In this document: positions 1 through 11,268 of the stretch, one piece after another
Layout of the letters: every line of letters starts with the position of its first letter
How positions within the stretch are numbered: position 1 is the first letter of the stretch
Assembly (NCBI RefSeq): GCF_014268495.2
Contig: NZ_CP077087.1
Span: 355,001 to 419,000 of the forward strand
Length of the DNA stretch: 64,000 nt
Direction: 5' to 3'
From: Pseudomonas monsensis
GTDB taxonomy: Bacteria > Pseudomonadota > Gammaproteobacteria > Pseudomonadales > Pseudomonadaceae
Made by a program: the position numbers and the translations under genes
Notes under the pieces: model-generated
Told to the model about the DNA's origin: nothing
The model's input: only the letters and a program-made list of their open reading frames with translations
The model's database searches: none

Positions 1-2677
<2,677 letters not shown>

Positions 2678-2826
2678 ATAACACCCAAGCAATTTGCGTC
2701 GAAGAGACCAGATTGCGGTGTGTGAAGACGAAACGAACCGAAAGTTCGCGCAACTCACAAGACACCTGTATCACATACCCGATTTGCTGAAGCGAGGCCA
2801 GATGGTCGCGAGTCAGTACCCGAATT
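2678..2826 (+). other. 23S-5S intergenic spacer
   Basis: Transcribed spacer of about 150 nt between the 23S and 5S genes. It contains no tRNA cloverleaf that I can see and no credible gene; the small open frame crossing it (2694-2882) runs into the 5S gene and is not real. Confidence 0.8.
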
Positions 2827-2942
2827 TCTTGACGACCATAGAGCGTTGGAACCACCTGATCCCATCCCGAACTCAGAAGTGAAACGATGCATCGCCGATG
2901 GTAGTGTGGGGTTTCCCCATGTGAGAGTAGGTCATCGTCAAG
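2827..2942 (+). rRNA. 5S ribosomal RNA
   Basis: Typical gammaproteobacterial 5S: the 5' CTTGACG pairs with the 3' CGTCAAG to form helix I. The internal segments GAACCACCTGATCCCATCCC and GGTAGTGTGGGGTTTCCCC are present. Length is about 116-120 nt; the ends are good to a few bases. Confidence 0.95.
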
Positions 2943-2954
2943 ATTAAATTTCAG

Positions 2955-2986
2955 AACCCCTGTCTGCTAACGCAGACAGGGGTTTT
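2955..2986 (+). terminator. rRNA operon terminator
   Basis: Perfect 13-bp stem (2955-2967 with 2972-2984) around a TAAC loop, closing into a TTTT run at 2983-2986. It lies 12 bp after the 5S gene, as expected for the intrinsic terminator of an rrn operon. Confidence 0.93.
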
Positions 2987-3273
2987 GTCGTTTAAGAGCC
3001 TGCCAAGATCAGGCGATCAAAGAATGTTCATTTGTCGCCCGGTCAACGCTCATCGCAAGGTGCGGCAAACGCTCTAGTGCGCCGTTCGGCGGGAATCTGA
3101 CCTAAATGCCGTCCATTTCCCATACAACCCTAAGATTTCTCTGAACCGTGCCGAAAGACTGGTGAGACATGCGTGCACCAAAGTAGAGCGGCCAAGAAGA
3201 ACGCTGCCTGCTCTGTACATGGAATGTTGCATCCGGAACGCATCCCCACTTTTGGCATAAGAAGTCCCATGAA
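2987..3273. other. Intergenic region before the chemoreceptor
   Basis: About 290 bp without a credible gene. It must hold the promoter of the chemoreceptor gene, but I could not identify convincing sigma-70, sigma-28 or sigma-54 elements. A TGG...TTGCA string near 3209 has the wrong spacing for sigma-54. Confidence 0.6.
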
Positions 3274-5154
3274 ATGAATCTCAAGTTCAGCCATAAAATC
3301 CTGTTGGCCGCTTCGGGCGTCGTGGTCCTGGCGTTCGCTCTGTTCACCCTCTACAACGACTATCTGCAGCGAAACACCATTCGCCAGAACCTCCAGTCCT
3401 CCGTACAGCAGGCGGGCGACCTGACTGCCAGCAGCGTGCAGAACTGGATGAGCGGGCGGATTCTGGTATTGGAAAACCTTGCGCAAAACGTTGCCCACCA
3501 GGGCAAGGACGCTGACTTCCCCGGTCTGGTCGATCAGCCGGCCTTCACCTCCAACTTCCAGTTCACTTACGTCGGCCAGGCCAATGGTGTATTCACCCAA
3601 CGCCCTGACGCGAAGATGCCGGACGGTTACGACCCGCGCCAGCGCCCTTGGTACAAGCAAGCCGTCGCCGCCGATAAAACCATGCTGACGCCGCCGTACA
3701 TGGCCGCTGTCGGTGGTCTGGTGGTGACCATCGCCATGCCGGTAAAAAAGAACGGCGAATTGCTCGGTGTGGTCGGTGGTGACTTGAGCCTGGAAACCCT
3801 GGTAAAGATCATCAACTCGGTGGACTTCGGTGGCCTCGGTCACGCGTTCCTGGTCAGCGCCGACGGTCAGGTAATCGTCAGCCCGGATAAAGATCAGGTG
3901 ATGAAAAACCTGAAAGACATCTACCCGAATGCCGGTGTGCGCATCGAGAAGGGCAATCAGAACGTGGTGCTCAACGGTCAGGAACGCATCCTGTCGTTCA
4001 CCCCGGTCAGCGACCTGCCGAATGCGCAGTGGTACATCGGTCTGTCGATTGATCACGATAAAGCCTACGCAGCCCTCAGTCAGTTCCGTACCTCGGCACT
4101 GATCGCAATGTTTGTGGCGGTGGCCGCGATTGCACTGCTGTTGAGCCTGTTGATCAATGTGTTGATGCGTCCGTTGACCACCATGGGTCGCGCAATGCAG
4201 GACATCGCTCAGGGCGAAGGCGATCTGACCCGTCGTCTGGTGGTTGAGAGCAAAGACGAATTTGGCGAACTGGGCAGTGCGTTCAACCAGTTCGTTGAAC
4301 GGATTCACGCGTCGATTTCCGAAGTGTCGTCGGCAACCCGTCACGTACACGACCTGTCGCAGCGGGTAATGGCGTCGTCCAATGCGTCCATTGTCGGTTC
4401 CGACGAACAAAGTGCGCGCACCAACAGCGTCGCTGCCGCGATCAACCAGTTGGGCGCCGCCACCCAGGAAATCGCCCGCAACGCGGCCGATGCTTCGCAG
4501 CACGCCAGCGGCGCCAGCGAACAGGCCGATGACGGTCGTCAGGTGGTGGAGCAGACCATTCAGGCGATGACCGAGCTGTCGCAGAAAATCAGCCTGTCGT
4601 GCACGCAGATCGAAACCCTGAACGCCAGCACCGACAACATCGGCCACATTCTCGATGTGATCAAAGGCATTTCGCAGCAGACCAACCTGCTGGCACTCAA
4701 CGCGGCTATCGAAGCCGCGCGGGCCGGTGAGGCTGGCCGTGGTTTTGCGGTGGTGGCGGACGAGGTGCGCAACCTTGCCCATCGCACCCAGGAGTCGGCA
4801 GAAGAAATCCACAAGATGATCACGTCGCTGCAGGTCGGCTCCCGTGAAGCGGTGACCACCATGAATGCCAGTCAGGCATCCAGCGAGCAGAGTGTTGAGG
4901 TGGCCAACCAGGCCGGCTTGCGTCTGGTCAGCGTGACCCAGCGTATCGGTGAAATCGACGGCATGAACCAGTCGGTGGCCGCCGCGACCGAGGAGCAGAC
5001 GGCTGTGGTGGAGACCCTCAACGTTGACGTCAATCAGATCAACCTGTTGAACCAGCAGAGCGTGGCCAACCTCAACGAAACGTTGAAGGATTGTGATGCG
5101 TTGTCGCAGCAGGCCAACCGGTTGAAGCAGTTGGTCGACAGTTTCAAGATCTGA
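3274..5154 (+). CDS. Methyl-accepting chemotaxis protein, dCache amino-acid-sensor type (PctA/PctB/PctC-like)
   Basis: Inner-membrane chemoreceptor of 626 residues that should signal through CheA/CheW. TM1 is at about residues 8-30. A periplasmic dCache domain (about 35-270) carries the segment YDPRQRPWYKQA followed by GGDLSLE, the arrangement that binds the alpha-amino and carboxyl groups of amino acids in PctA-type receptors. TM2 is at about 272-297, then a HAMP domain and a long methyl-accepting coiled coil with the conserved tip (GISQQTNLLALNAAIEAARA). Length matches PctA/B/C (about 630). The cytoplasmic end has no C-terminal CheR-binding pentapeptide. The ligand class is inferred from the motif; the exact amino acids cannot be read from the sequence. 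The gene stands alone after the rRNA operon. Confidence 0.93.
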   Translation: MNLKFSHKILLAASGVVVLAFALFTLYNDYLQRNTIRQNLQSSVQQAGDLTASSVQNWMSGRILVLENLAQNVAHQGKDADFPGLVDQPAFTSNFQFTYVGQANGVFTQRPDAKMPDGYDPRQRPWYKQAVAADKTMLTPPYMAAVGGLVVTIAMPVKKNGELLGVVGGDLSLETLVKIINSVDFGGLGHAFLVSADGQVIVSPDKDQVMKNLKDIYPNAGVRIEKGNQNVVLNGQERILSFTPVSDLPNAQWYIGLSIDHDKAYAALSQFRTSALIAMFVAVAAIALLLSLLINVLMRPLTTMGRAMQDIAQGEGDLTRRLVVESKDEFGELGSAFNQFVERIHASISEVSSATRHVHDLSQRVMASSNASIVGSDEQSARTNSVAAAINQLGAATQEIARNAADASQHASGASEQADDGRQVVEQTIQAMTELSQKISLSCTQIETLNASTDNIGHILDVIKGISQQTNLLALNAAIEAARAGEAGRGFAVVADEVRNLAHRTQESAEEIHKMITSLQVGSREAVTTMNASQASSEQSVEVANQAGLRLVSVTQRIGEIDGMNQSVAAATEEQTAVVETLNVDVNQINLLNQQSVANLNETLKDCDALSQQANRLKQLVDSFKI

Positions 5155-5181
5155 CCACCCGTCAGACCGTGTTATCGTTCA

Positions 5182-5270
5182 ATCGCGGGCAAGCCCGCCC
5201 CCACAGAATTTTTGGCGAACACAATATGTGTGAACGACTCGAATCCTGTGGGGGCTGGCTTGCCAGCGAA
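5182..5270. repeat. REP pair (inverted, BIME-like)
   Basis: Two inverted copies (about 5182-5206 and 5246-5269) of the GC-rich Pseudomonas REP that reads GGCAAGCC...CCCACAG. They sit between two convergent genes. The left arm reads CGCGGGCAAGCCCGCCCCC and so differs slightly from the right arm. Confidence 0.85.
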
Positions 5271-5302
5271 AGCGGTGGTTCACTCACCGCCTGTGCAAAG
5301 CC

Positions 5303-5770
5303 TTAAACAAACAGCTTCAGCACATTCCCCATTGCATCATCGGCAAACCCCTGCACAAAGTCCTTGAACCCCGGTAGCGCCTCCTCACCGCCGCTGGCCG
5401 GCTCGGCAATGATCGTCCAGGTCGCCCGTGCTTTTCCCGCCCCCAGCGATTCCACATTCATCGCCGCCCATAGATTGGCCACGCCCAGGGTGTTGTAAAT
5501 CGTCGTCCAGGTCATGCTCCGCGCCTGCTCATCGCGGGAGTTGAGTTGCTCGACCACCACGTTGCCATCTTTGAAGAATTTCTTGCGCAGCGAAGCCACG
5601 CCTTCGCCAGTCATTTCGATGTGCGACAACGCCGGAATAAACCGCTCGAAACCGCCAAAGTCGCCGACCACGGCCCAGACCTGTGTGGCGTCTGCCGGCA
5701 CTTCCACCGACGATACGACGTGGCAGCCGTGGGGGTTTTTGATCAGGGTGTCGGGTTGCAGAGTGCTCAT
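5303..5770 (-). CDS. mgoD: SRPBCC (START/polyketide-cyclase-like) protein of the mgo/pvf operon
   Basis: A 155-residue single-domain protein of the SRPBCC fold: an N-terminal strand (SSVEVPADATQVWAVVGDFGG), central strands and a C-terminal amphipathic helix (GFKDFVQGFADDAMGNVLKLF). Such proteins hold small hydrophobic ligands. It is the last gene of a four-gene minus-strand operon and starts 22 bp after the NRPS stop. In P. syringae mgoBCAD and P. entomophila pvfABCD the last gene is also a small cyclase-like protein (MgoD/PvfD); its exact catalytic role in the diazeniumdiolate pathway is not settled to my knowledge. The assignment rests mainly on gene order and fold. Confidence 0.85.
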   Translation of the reverse strand: MSTLQPDTLIKNPHGCHVVSSVEVPADATQVWAVVGDFGGFERFIPALSHIEMTGEGVASLRKKFFKDGNVVVEQLNSRDEQARSMTWTTIYNTLGVANLWAAMNVESLGAGKARATWTIIAEPASGGEEALPGFKDFVQGFADDAMGNVLKLFV

Positions 5771-5792
5771 GGTGTAGCTCCTTGTTGATGGA

Positions 5793-8700
5793 TCAGATGA
5801 AGTTGATTTCTTTCAGGTAATCGCAGCCGCGGCGCAGCAGCGCCGGGGATTTTTCCGGGTAGTGCGCGCCCATCTGCTGCACGCCGGCCTCAGCATTGGC
5901 GTGGCCGATCAGGGAGATGTCGCCAATGTCTTCCTCGAAACCGTTGAGGTAAAAACCGAGCACGCCGAACAGCGCGTTGTCGGCATCGACCCGGCTCAGT
6001 TGCTGTTGCCAGTCGGCGACGCTGACCAGCGAGAACTCGCTGCCGGTTTCGCGGAACGAAGCGACGTAGGCGTCCCAACTCAGTGGCTCGGGGTTGTGCA
6101 GGTTGAACACCGCGCGTTCGGCGCAATAACGGCTGGCGTGGAAGGCGATGAAGCGGGCGAGAAAGTCCACCGGCATCAGGTCGAAATTCAGCGCAAAGGC
6201 GGGTACCTGACCGAGCTGGATCGACCCCTTGAGCATCAGCATCAAACGGTTTTTATGCGGCTGACAGACGCCGCTCAAGCTGTTGAAGCTGATGTTTCCG
6301 GGGCGATACAGATTGATCCGCACACCGCGTTCGCGCGCCCGTTCAAGGATGCGTTCGCCCACCCACTTCGACAGGTTGTAGCCGTTGCGAATGTAGATCG
6401 GTGGCGTCGGCGCTGCGGGCAGCTCCAGGACCTGACCCGCGTCATCGACGGTGCTGGACGCCGAGAGCGTCGAAACAAAGTTGAAGACCTTTTTGCTCTG
6501 CCCTTCGCACAGGCGCAGCAACTGGAAAACCGGCTCGACGTTGTCTGCTGCCAGCGACTCGTAATCAAGCACGTGATTGACGTTGGCGGCGTTGTGCACG
6601 AGCGCGCCGAATTCGCGATCCAGGCGCTGATAATCCGCTTCAGCCAGGCCCAGTTGCGGTCGAGTGATGTCGGCCGCGTAAACCCTTACCCGACTCAGGT
6701 CCAGATGATCGAGACGGTTCTCGCGCAAGGCGTGGGCGAAGCGTTGCGCCGCCGTTTGCCCGCCGCCGTCGCGCACCAGGCATGCGACTTCGCTGGCACC
6801 CCAACCCAGCAGTGCTTCGACGATGTGTACGCCGACAAAACTGTTGGCGCCGGTAACGATGACCTTATGCACATCGCCCATGCGGCTGATCGGCAACGGC
6901 TCGATATCCAGCGGTCGCTCGGCGTCGGCCATGGCTTGGGCGCTGAGCACGGCGCTGTCATCGGTACCGCGCACCAGTGTGGCGAGTTTGCTGATCGTTG
7001 GCAGTTCAATGAAGCGATTGATCGAAATGCTGCGGCCAAACTCTTCCCGCAAACGCAGCAACATCCGCGACAACAGAATCGAGTGGCCACCAAGGTTGAA
7101 GAAACTCTCGTCGGTGGAAATGTCACCGGTGGGCAGTTCCAGCAACTCTGCCCAGATCTCCAGCAGCAAGGCTTCGTCGGCATTTGCCGGCAGGCATTTC
7201 GGGCCGCCGTCCTGCACGCTCACCGGCAGCTCCAGCAAGGCTTTGCGATCAACCTTGCCGTTACTGGCGAAGGGCATGCCTGGCAGTTCCGTCCACGCCA
7301 CTGGTTGCATGTAGTCCGGGAGGAATTGTTGCGCGTGAGCCTTCAGCGCTTCACGAGCGACCTCCGATTGCGGCTGGGCGAGGAACGCCAGAATCCGCCG
7401 CTGGCTGTCGATCACCACCGCGATCTGTCGGTACAACTGGCTCTCGCGCAGGCAGCGTTCGATCTCTTCCGGCTCGACCCGAAAACCACGGATCTTCACC
7501 TGATTGTCGCGGCGCCCGCACAGTTCGATGCCGTGCGCGCCCCACTTGGCCATATCGCCGCTGCGATAGGCGCGCAGTTGAGTGCCATCCGGTAGGTCCA
7601 GCTGTAGATAACGCTCGGCGGTCTGCTGTGGATTGTTCAGATAACCGAGGCAGACGCCGGGGCCGACGATGAACAACTCGCCGACCGTGTTCTCCGGCAC
7701 CGGCTGCAGTTCGTCATCGAGAATCAGCACCTGACTGTTGGCGATCGGCGCGCCGAGGGTGCGGTTGCTGTCGCCGGTTCTGAGCTGCCGCGCGGTGATC
7801 AACACCGTGGCTTCGGTGGGGCCGTAGAGGTTGTGCAAGGTGCCCTGGCGGGTCAGTTGCTCGATGACGAACGGCTCGCAAACATCGCCGCCGGTCATCA
7901 CTTGCACGCCCTCCAGTTGCTCGAGCGGCAGGATGCTCAGCAGGGCCGGCGGCAGGAAGGCGTGGGTCAGTTGGCGGCGCCGGATCAGTGCCACCAGTTG
8001 CAGCGGATCACGCCGTTGCGTGTCGTCGGGTACCACCAGTTCGGCACCTTCGAGCAGGGTCGGGAAGATGTCGATCAGCGACGAATCGAAACTCATCGAG
8101 GAGAACTGCAGCACCCGGCTTTCGGCCCGCAGTTGCACGTAATCGGCGTACCACGCGGTGAAGTGGGCGAGGTTGGCCTGGCTCAGCAGTACACCCTTCG
8201 GATGCCCGGTGGTGCCTGAGGTGTACAAGGCCATGCACGGTGCGTCGAGTGCCGGGCGCTGGCGCATCAACGGCAGGTGCGGATCAACGTGCGCCGTGTC
8301 GATCTGGCTGACATCCAGCCCGGCCATGGTTTCGCTGAGCGGATGCTCGCCGTCATGCAGCAACAACACGGCGCCGGCGTTCTGCAGAATGTATTGCTGA
8401 CGCTGCAACGGATGTCTCGGCTCCAGCGGCAAGTACACCGCGCCGCTGCCCAGCGTCGCCAGAATCGAGGCGAACAACGCCGGACTTTTCGACAGACAGA
8501 TGCCGACGATCCATGGTTGCGGATGCGCGGCGAGCAGTGGCTGCAATCGCTGCTGGATCGCTTGGGCGTGGGCGTGCAACTGGCGGTAACTGATCGCCTG
8601 TTCGGCGAGGTGCAGCGCCGGCCGATCGGCATGCTTGATCAGGCTGTGTTGCAGACGCTCGATCACCGGCATCCGCGCTTGCGCCAGCAACGCCGGATTG

Positions 8701-9185
8701 GCCGTGTCGTTGAGTCGATGGACGTACGCCAGGCTGTCGAGAAACAGCAGGTTCTCCAGACGTTCGAAATCCGGTGCGCTCACAGAGGCAACGTCCTTCA
8801 GATAGTCGGCGTCACGGGAGAAACGGCTGACCAGCAGCGCGACTTCGTCCACCACCTGCGCCAGCACGCGCTGGCGCAGTGCCTGACCGTTGCCGGACGG
8901 CTCGTCGCCAATCGGCACACGGCTGATCAGCGTCGAGCCGAGAAAGCACAGCAGGTCGAGTGTCGGCAGACCTGACCGGCTCTGTGCACCGACACCCAAA
9001 CGCAGATGCAGGTGCGGGATGCGACAAAAGTCGCCGGCGGCAATAAAGCCATCGTCGATGATCAAATCCACCTTCGAGTGCGTGGCACCGCTGCGCTGCA
9101 AGGTATGACCGTGTTGTTCGAGTTCCAGCGCCAGGTCGGTCATGGCCTGACTGGCGCCCATCAGCAAAATGTCGAGACGTTTCAT
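5793..9185 (-). CDS. mgoA: NRPS-like A-T-R enzyme of the mgo/pvf signal operon
   Basis: About 1,130 residues. After a roughly 190-residue N-terminal region of unclear fold comes an adenylation domain (A3 LYTSGTTGHPKG near residue 320, A5 NLYGPTEATV, A7 YRSGDMAKW, A8 GRRDNQVKIRGFRVEPEE, A10 SNGKVDRKAL). A carrier domain follows (FFNLGGHSILL, phosphopantetheine Ser near 700), then a C-terminal thioester-reductase domain (VTGANSFVGVH near 780, catalytic NGYNLSK). There is no condensation domain. This is the MgoA/PvfC architecture: one amino acid is loaded and released reductively as an aldehyde. In relatives the substrate is leucine or valine; I infer a branched-chain amino acid here. The start is the ATG after AGGAGG at 9183-9185; longer frames reach upstream but lack that support. 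The upstream gene ends 13 bp before. Confidence 0.92.
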   Translation of the reverse strand: MKRLDILLMGASQAMTDLALELEQHGHTLQRSGATHSKVDLIIDDGFIAAGDFCRIPHLHLRLGVGAQSRSGLPTLDLLCFLGSTLISRVPIGDEPSGNGQALRQRVLAQVVDEVALLVSRFSRDADYLKDVASVSAPDFERLENLLFLDSLAYVHRLNDTANPALLAQARMPVIERLQHSLIKHADRPALHLAEQAISYRQLHAHAQAIQQRLQPLLAAHPQPWIVGICLSKSPALFASILATLGSGAVYLPLEPRHPLQRQQYILQNAGAVLLLHDGEHPLSETMAGLDVSQIDTAHVDPHLPLMRQRPALDAPCMALYTSGTTGHPKGVLLSQANLAHFTAWYADYVQLRAESRVLQFSSMSFDSSLIDIFPTLLEGAELVVPDDTQRRDPLQLVALIRRRQLTHAFLPPALLSILPLEQLEGVQVMTGGDVCEPFVIEQLTRQGTLHNLYGPTEATVLITARQLRTGDSNRTLGAPIANSQVLILDDELQPVPENTVGELFIVGPGVCLGYLNNPQQTAERYLQLDLPDGTQLRAYRSGDMAKWGAHGIELCGRRDNQVKIRGFRVEPEEIERCLRESQLYRQIAVVIDSQRRILAFLAQPQSEVAREALKAHAQQFLPDYMQPVAWTELPGMPFASNGKVDRKALLELPVSVQDGGPKCLPANADEALLLEIWAELLELPTGDISTDESFFNLGGHSILLSRMLLRLREEFGRSISINRFIELPTISKLATLVRGTDDSAVLSAQAMADAERPLDIEPLPISRMGDVHKVIVTGANSFVGVHIVEALLGWGASEVACLVRDGGGQTAAQRFAHALRENRLDHLDLSRVRVYAADITRPQLGLAEADYQRLDREFGALVHNAANVNHVLDYESLAADNVEPVFQLLRLCEGQSKKVFNFVSTLSASSTVDDAGQVLELPAAPTPPIYIRNGYNLSKWVGERILERARERGVRINLYRPGNISFNSLSGVCQPHKNRLMLMLKGSIQLGQVPAFALNFDLMPVDFLARFIAFHASRYCAERAVFNLHNPEPLSWDAYVASFRETGSEFSLVSVADWQQQLSRVDADNALFGVLGFYLNGFEEDIGDISLIGHANAEAGVQQMGAHYPEKSPALLRRGCDYLKEINFI

Positions 9186-9198
9186 GTCGGCCTCCTCA

Positions 9199-10128
9199 TC
9201 AAACCAGGTAGTCGCGCAGGGCGTGCTGCACGCAAGGCGTGTCGAGCAGCGAGCTGTTGTGGAAGAACTTGACGATGTTGCCCACCAACGGATGGTGGCG
9301 ATTGATCGGGAATGCCAGTCCGGCCATTTCGTCCCTGAGCGAGCGTCGTGTGGCCTCGCTGACTGGCAGCGCATTGATCAGGCGCAGGTCGAAGGATTTC
9401 TGGATGTCATTGGTCAGGTAATGGCCGATAAACACCGGCAGGATCTGCGCGATGACGTCGCGATCTGCCGCGCTGGCGGTGTGCCAATAAATGCGCACCA
9501 TCCGCGCCCAGAAACTCGAATGACGGCCCTCGTCGAGCAGGTGATCGGCCATCAGTCCCTTGATCGACGGCTTGACCGTGTCATCGCGGGCGAACGCGGC
9601 GACATCGCCGGTCACGGTGTTTTCGGCGATGGCCACGCAGATCAGCTCCACGGCGCTGCGCAAGTGCTCCGGCGCCAGTGCGACGGCGGCAGGAATCGCC
9701 CGGCTCAGCTCGATTTCATCGGGCAGCTGAATCGGTTCGATGCCGGTCATGGCCACCGTTTGCTGCATGAAATCCATCGCCACCAGAGCGTGGTAATCCT
9801 CGTCGACCACCACGGTCATCGCGTCGTAGCGACAGGCGAAAGGAAAGCCCACGGCAAAGCGATTCTTGGCGATACTGCGCGCGGTCTTGTCGACGATTTC
9901 GGTCTCGAAAATCACCACGTCGTTGATGAATTTGTACAGCGTCTGCACCAGGGCGAAATCGCGCTGCTGCGGGCATTCACGCAGAAAGGTTTCGCTGAGC
10001 ACCAGCGGCTGGCGGCTGAGCGGATAGATCAGACGCTCGTCGTTTTCCAGCACACGGCGCGGACGGGTGCGAATGGTCGCGCGACTCTCCCAGGCGTCGG
10101 CGAAGGATTGGTAATCAGCGGCGTTCAT
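9199..10128 (-). CDS. mgoC: AurF-family diiron N-oxygenase of the mgo/pvf operon
   Basis: A 309-residue ferritin-like diiron oxygenase of the AurF / p-aminobenzoate N-oxygenase family. Metal-ligand-type motifs are VVVDEDYHAL near residue 108, VAIAENT near 165 and HLLDEGRHSSFWARM near 198. Such enzymes oxidise an amine to hydroxylamine or further; in the mgo, pvf and ham pathways this step supplies the N-oxidised nitrogen for N-N bond formation. The start overlaps the stop of the upstream gene as ATGA and is preceded by GGAGGTGG, so translational coupling is likely. This gene corresponds to MgoC / PvfB / HamC by family and position. The substrate is inferred. Confidence 0.92.
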   Translation of the reverse strand: MNAADYQSFADAWESRATIRTRPRRVLENDERLIYPLSRQPLVLSETFLRECPQQRDFALVQTLYKFINDVVIFETEIVDKTARSIAKNRFAVGFPFACRYDAMTVVVDEDYHALVAMDFMQQTVAMTGIEPIQLPDEIELSRAIPAAVALAPEHLRSAVELICVAIAENTVTGDVAAFARDDTVKPSIKGLMADHLLDEGRHSSFWARMVRIYWHTASAADRDVIAQILPVFIGHYLTNDIQKSFDLRLINALPVSEATRRSLRDEMAGLAFPINRHHPLVGNIVKFFHNSSLLDTPCVQHALRDYLV

Positions 10129-10898
10129 TGGGCCACCTCCGCCAACGGCTCGCGCATGCTCAGGCGCAGGCCGTCCCACAGGGCGATGCGGCTTTCCACG
10201 GCAGCGATGGCACTGGCGTAGACCTCGGCCTCACGCTGAGGATCGCCATCAACCAGACGTTCCAGCAACTGCTCGGCCGCCGGGCCGTGATCCTCGGAGT
10301 CGACTTCGATGTGCCGTTCCAGGTAATAGCGAAAGGTCGGCGCCTGCTCGATACCGATGCCCCAGTCGTCGAGGATGCGCTGGAACATGGTCGGGATAAC
10401 GCTTTCGCGACCATGCAGAAACGCCGCCGCAACACTGTGCCCCGGTGCATGCAAGGCGGTGCGCAGGGTGTCGCGAACAAACTGCGCGGCGGCCGGGTCG
10501 ACCGCGACGCTTTGCAGCGCAATGTCGTAGCTCACGCCTTCCTGCTGCAGCGCGACGAAGCGCTCCACCGCCGTGGTGCTCGCGCCGATTTCGCGCATCG
10601 CATCCAGGTACAACTCGAAGTGGCTGTAGTGACCTTCGGCCAGGCGATCGTCCGATTCTTCGCCGAGGACGATTTCGTTGATCAGCCGCGCCGCGTGAGG
10701 GTCACGCGGCGGTAGCCAGGGCAAGCGCGTGCAAGTCAGCTCCTGCTGCAGGCGCTTGGTCAGTGACATGAAGTCCCACACGGCAAAGACGTGGGTTTCC
10801 ATGAAACGACGCAAGACCGACAGTGAAGTGATCTCGGAAAAGATCGGGTGAATACTGAGTTCGGCTTTCTTCAGGGCGAGTTGGTTCTTAGTGGGCAT
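10125..10898 (-). CDS. mgoB: Heme-oxygenase-like (DUF3050-type) diiron oxygenase, first gene of the mgo/pvf operon
   Basis: A 257-residue all-helical protein of the heme-oxygenase-like superfamily, close to DUF3050. Candidate metal ligands occur in order: FMETHVFAVWDFMS, EIVLGEESDD, EGHYSHFELY, AAFLHGRES and YYLERHIEVDSEDHG. Proteins of this group use a diiron centre to oxidise small amines and build N-oxide or N-N products. The first gene of mgoBCAD/pvfABCD is of this type. Two adjacent ATGs (10901 and 10898) both follow AAAGGA; I chose the second because its spacing is 7 nt rather than 4. It overlaps the AurF-like gene by 4 bp. Confidence 0.88.
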   Translation of the reverse strand: MPTKNQLALKKAELSIHPIFSEITSLSVLRRFMETHVFAVWDFMSLTKRLQQELTCTRLPWLPPRDPHAARLINEIVLGEESDDRLAEGHYSHFELYLDAMREIGASTTAVERFVALQQEGVSYDIALQSVAVDPAAAQFVRDTLRTALHAPGHSVAAAFLHGRESVIPTMFQRILDDWGIGIEQAPTFRYYLERHIEVDSEDHGPAAEQLLERLVDGDPQREAEVYASAIAAVESRIALWDGLRLSMREPLAEVAQ

Positions 10899-11200
10899 CA
10901 TGATGTCCTTTATCATTGATATGAAGTGCAACGTCTCTTTCAACTGTGCAATCAATAGCGCCGCAGTTAGTTGTTTCCTGGATGTCGGGCGAAGCCACAA
11001 TTGCCGGTGAATAAGCGTCAGGCGTTATCTACGGTTTTAGCGCTGGTCCCGGTGAGCCGCCCTTATGAATTGGGGCGAGACTCCGGGGTGAGTGCCGAAG
11101 TTCAAACTCGGCGAAGAAAAACTAATACACCGGGAAAGTATTTAACAAGTGTATTTTTAATTATTTTAAGTTTGCTGTTTTTCAAGTATGAGCAGTGCCA

Positions 11201-11225
11201 ATAAAACTTTTGGCTGAAGTTTTAT
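11201..11225. repeat. 9-bp inverted repeat upstream of mgoB
   Basis: ATAAAACTT, a 7-nt spacer (TTGGCTG), then AAGTTTTAT: both arms match perfectly, and the flanks (GCCA / TTGGGC) nearly extend the stem with a one-base slip. It could be a hairpin in a leader RNA or an operator. It lies about 300 bp before the operon start. Confidence 0.6.
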
Positions 11226-11248
11226 TTGGGCGTAGTTGCTCCTTTCGG

Positions 11249-11268
11249 TCAATATTGGCCAAAATTGA
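11249..11268. promoter_or_regulatory. Near-palindromic operator-like site
   Basis: A 20-bp sequence TCAATATTGGCCAAAATTGA, palindromic except for one pair and centred on TTGGCCAA. The position and symmetry suggest a binding site for a dimeric regulator of the downstream mgo/pvf operon. No regulator can be named from the sequence. Confidence 0.4.

Noticed and set aside
3205..3225. Sigma-54 promoter for the chemoreceptor (TGG...TTGCA)
   Set aside because: The GG and GC elements are too close; sigma-54 needs a fixed 10-bp separation.
3130..4812. 560-codon antisense frame opposite the chemoreceptor
   Set aside because: It is fully covered by a well-conserved chemoreceptor on the other strand. 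The translation is histidine/arginine-rich, as typical for GC-rich shadow frames.
5862..7595. 577-codon plus-strand frame opposite the NRPS gene
   Set aside because: The minus strand encodes intact A, T and R domain motifs across the same region; the plus frame has none.
7833..8219. Plus-strand open frames within the NRPS-like gene as extra small genes
   Set aside because: They have no ribosome sites, and the opposite strand is an uninterrupted adenylation domain.
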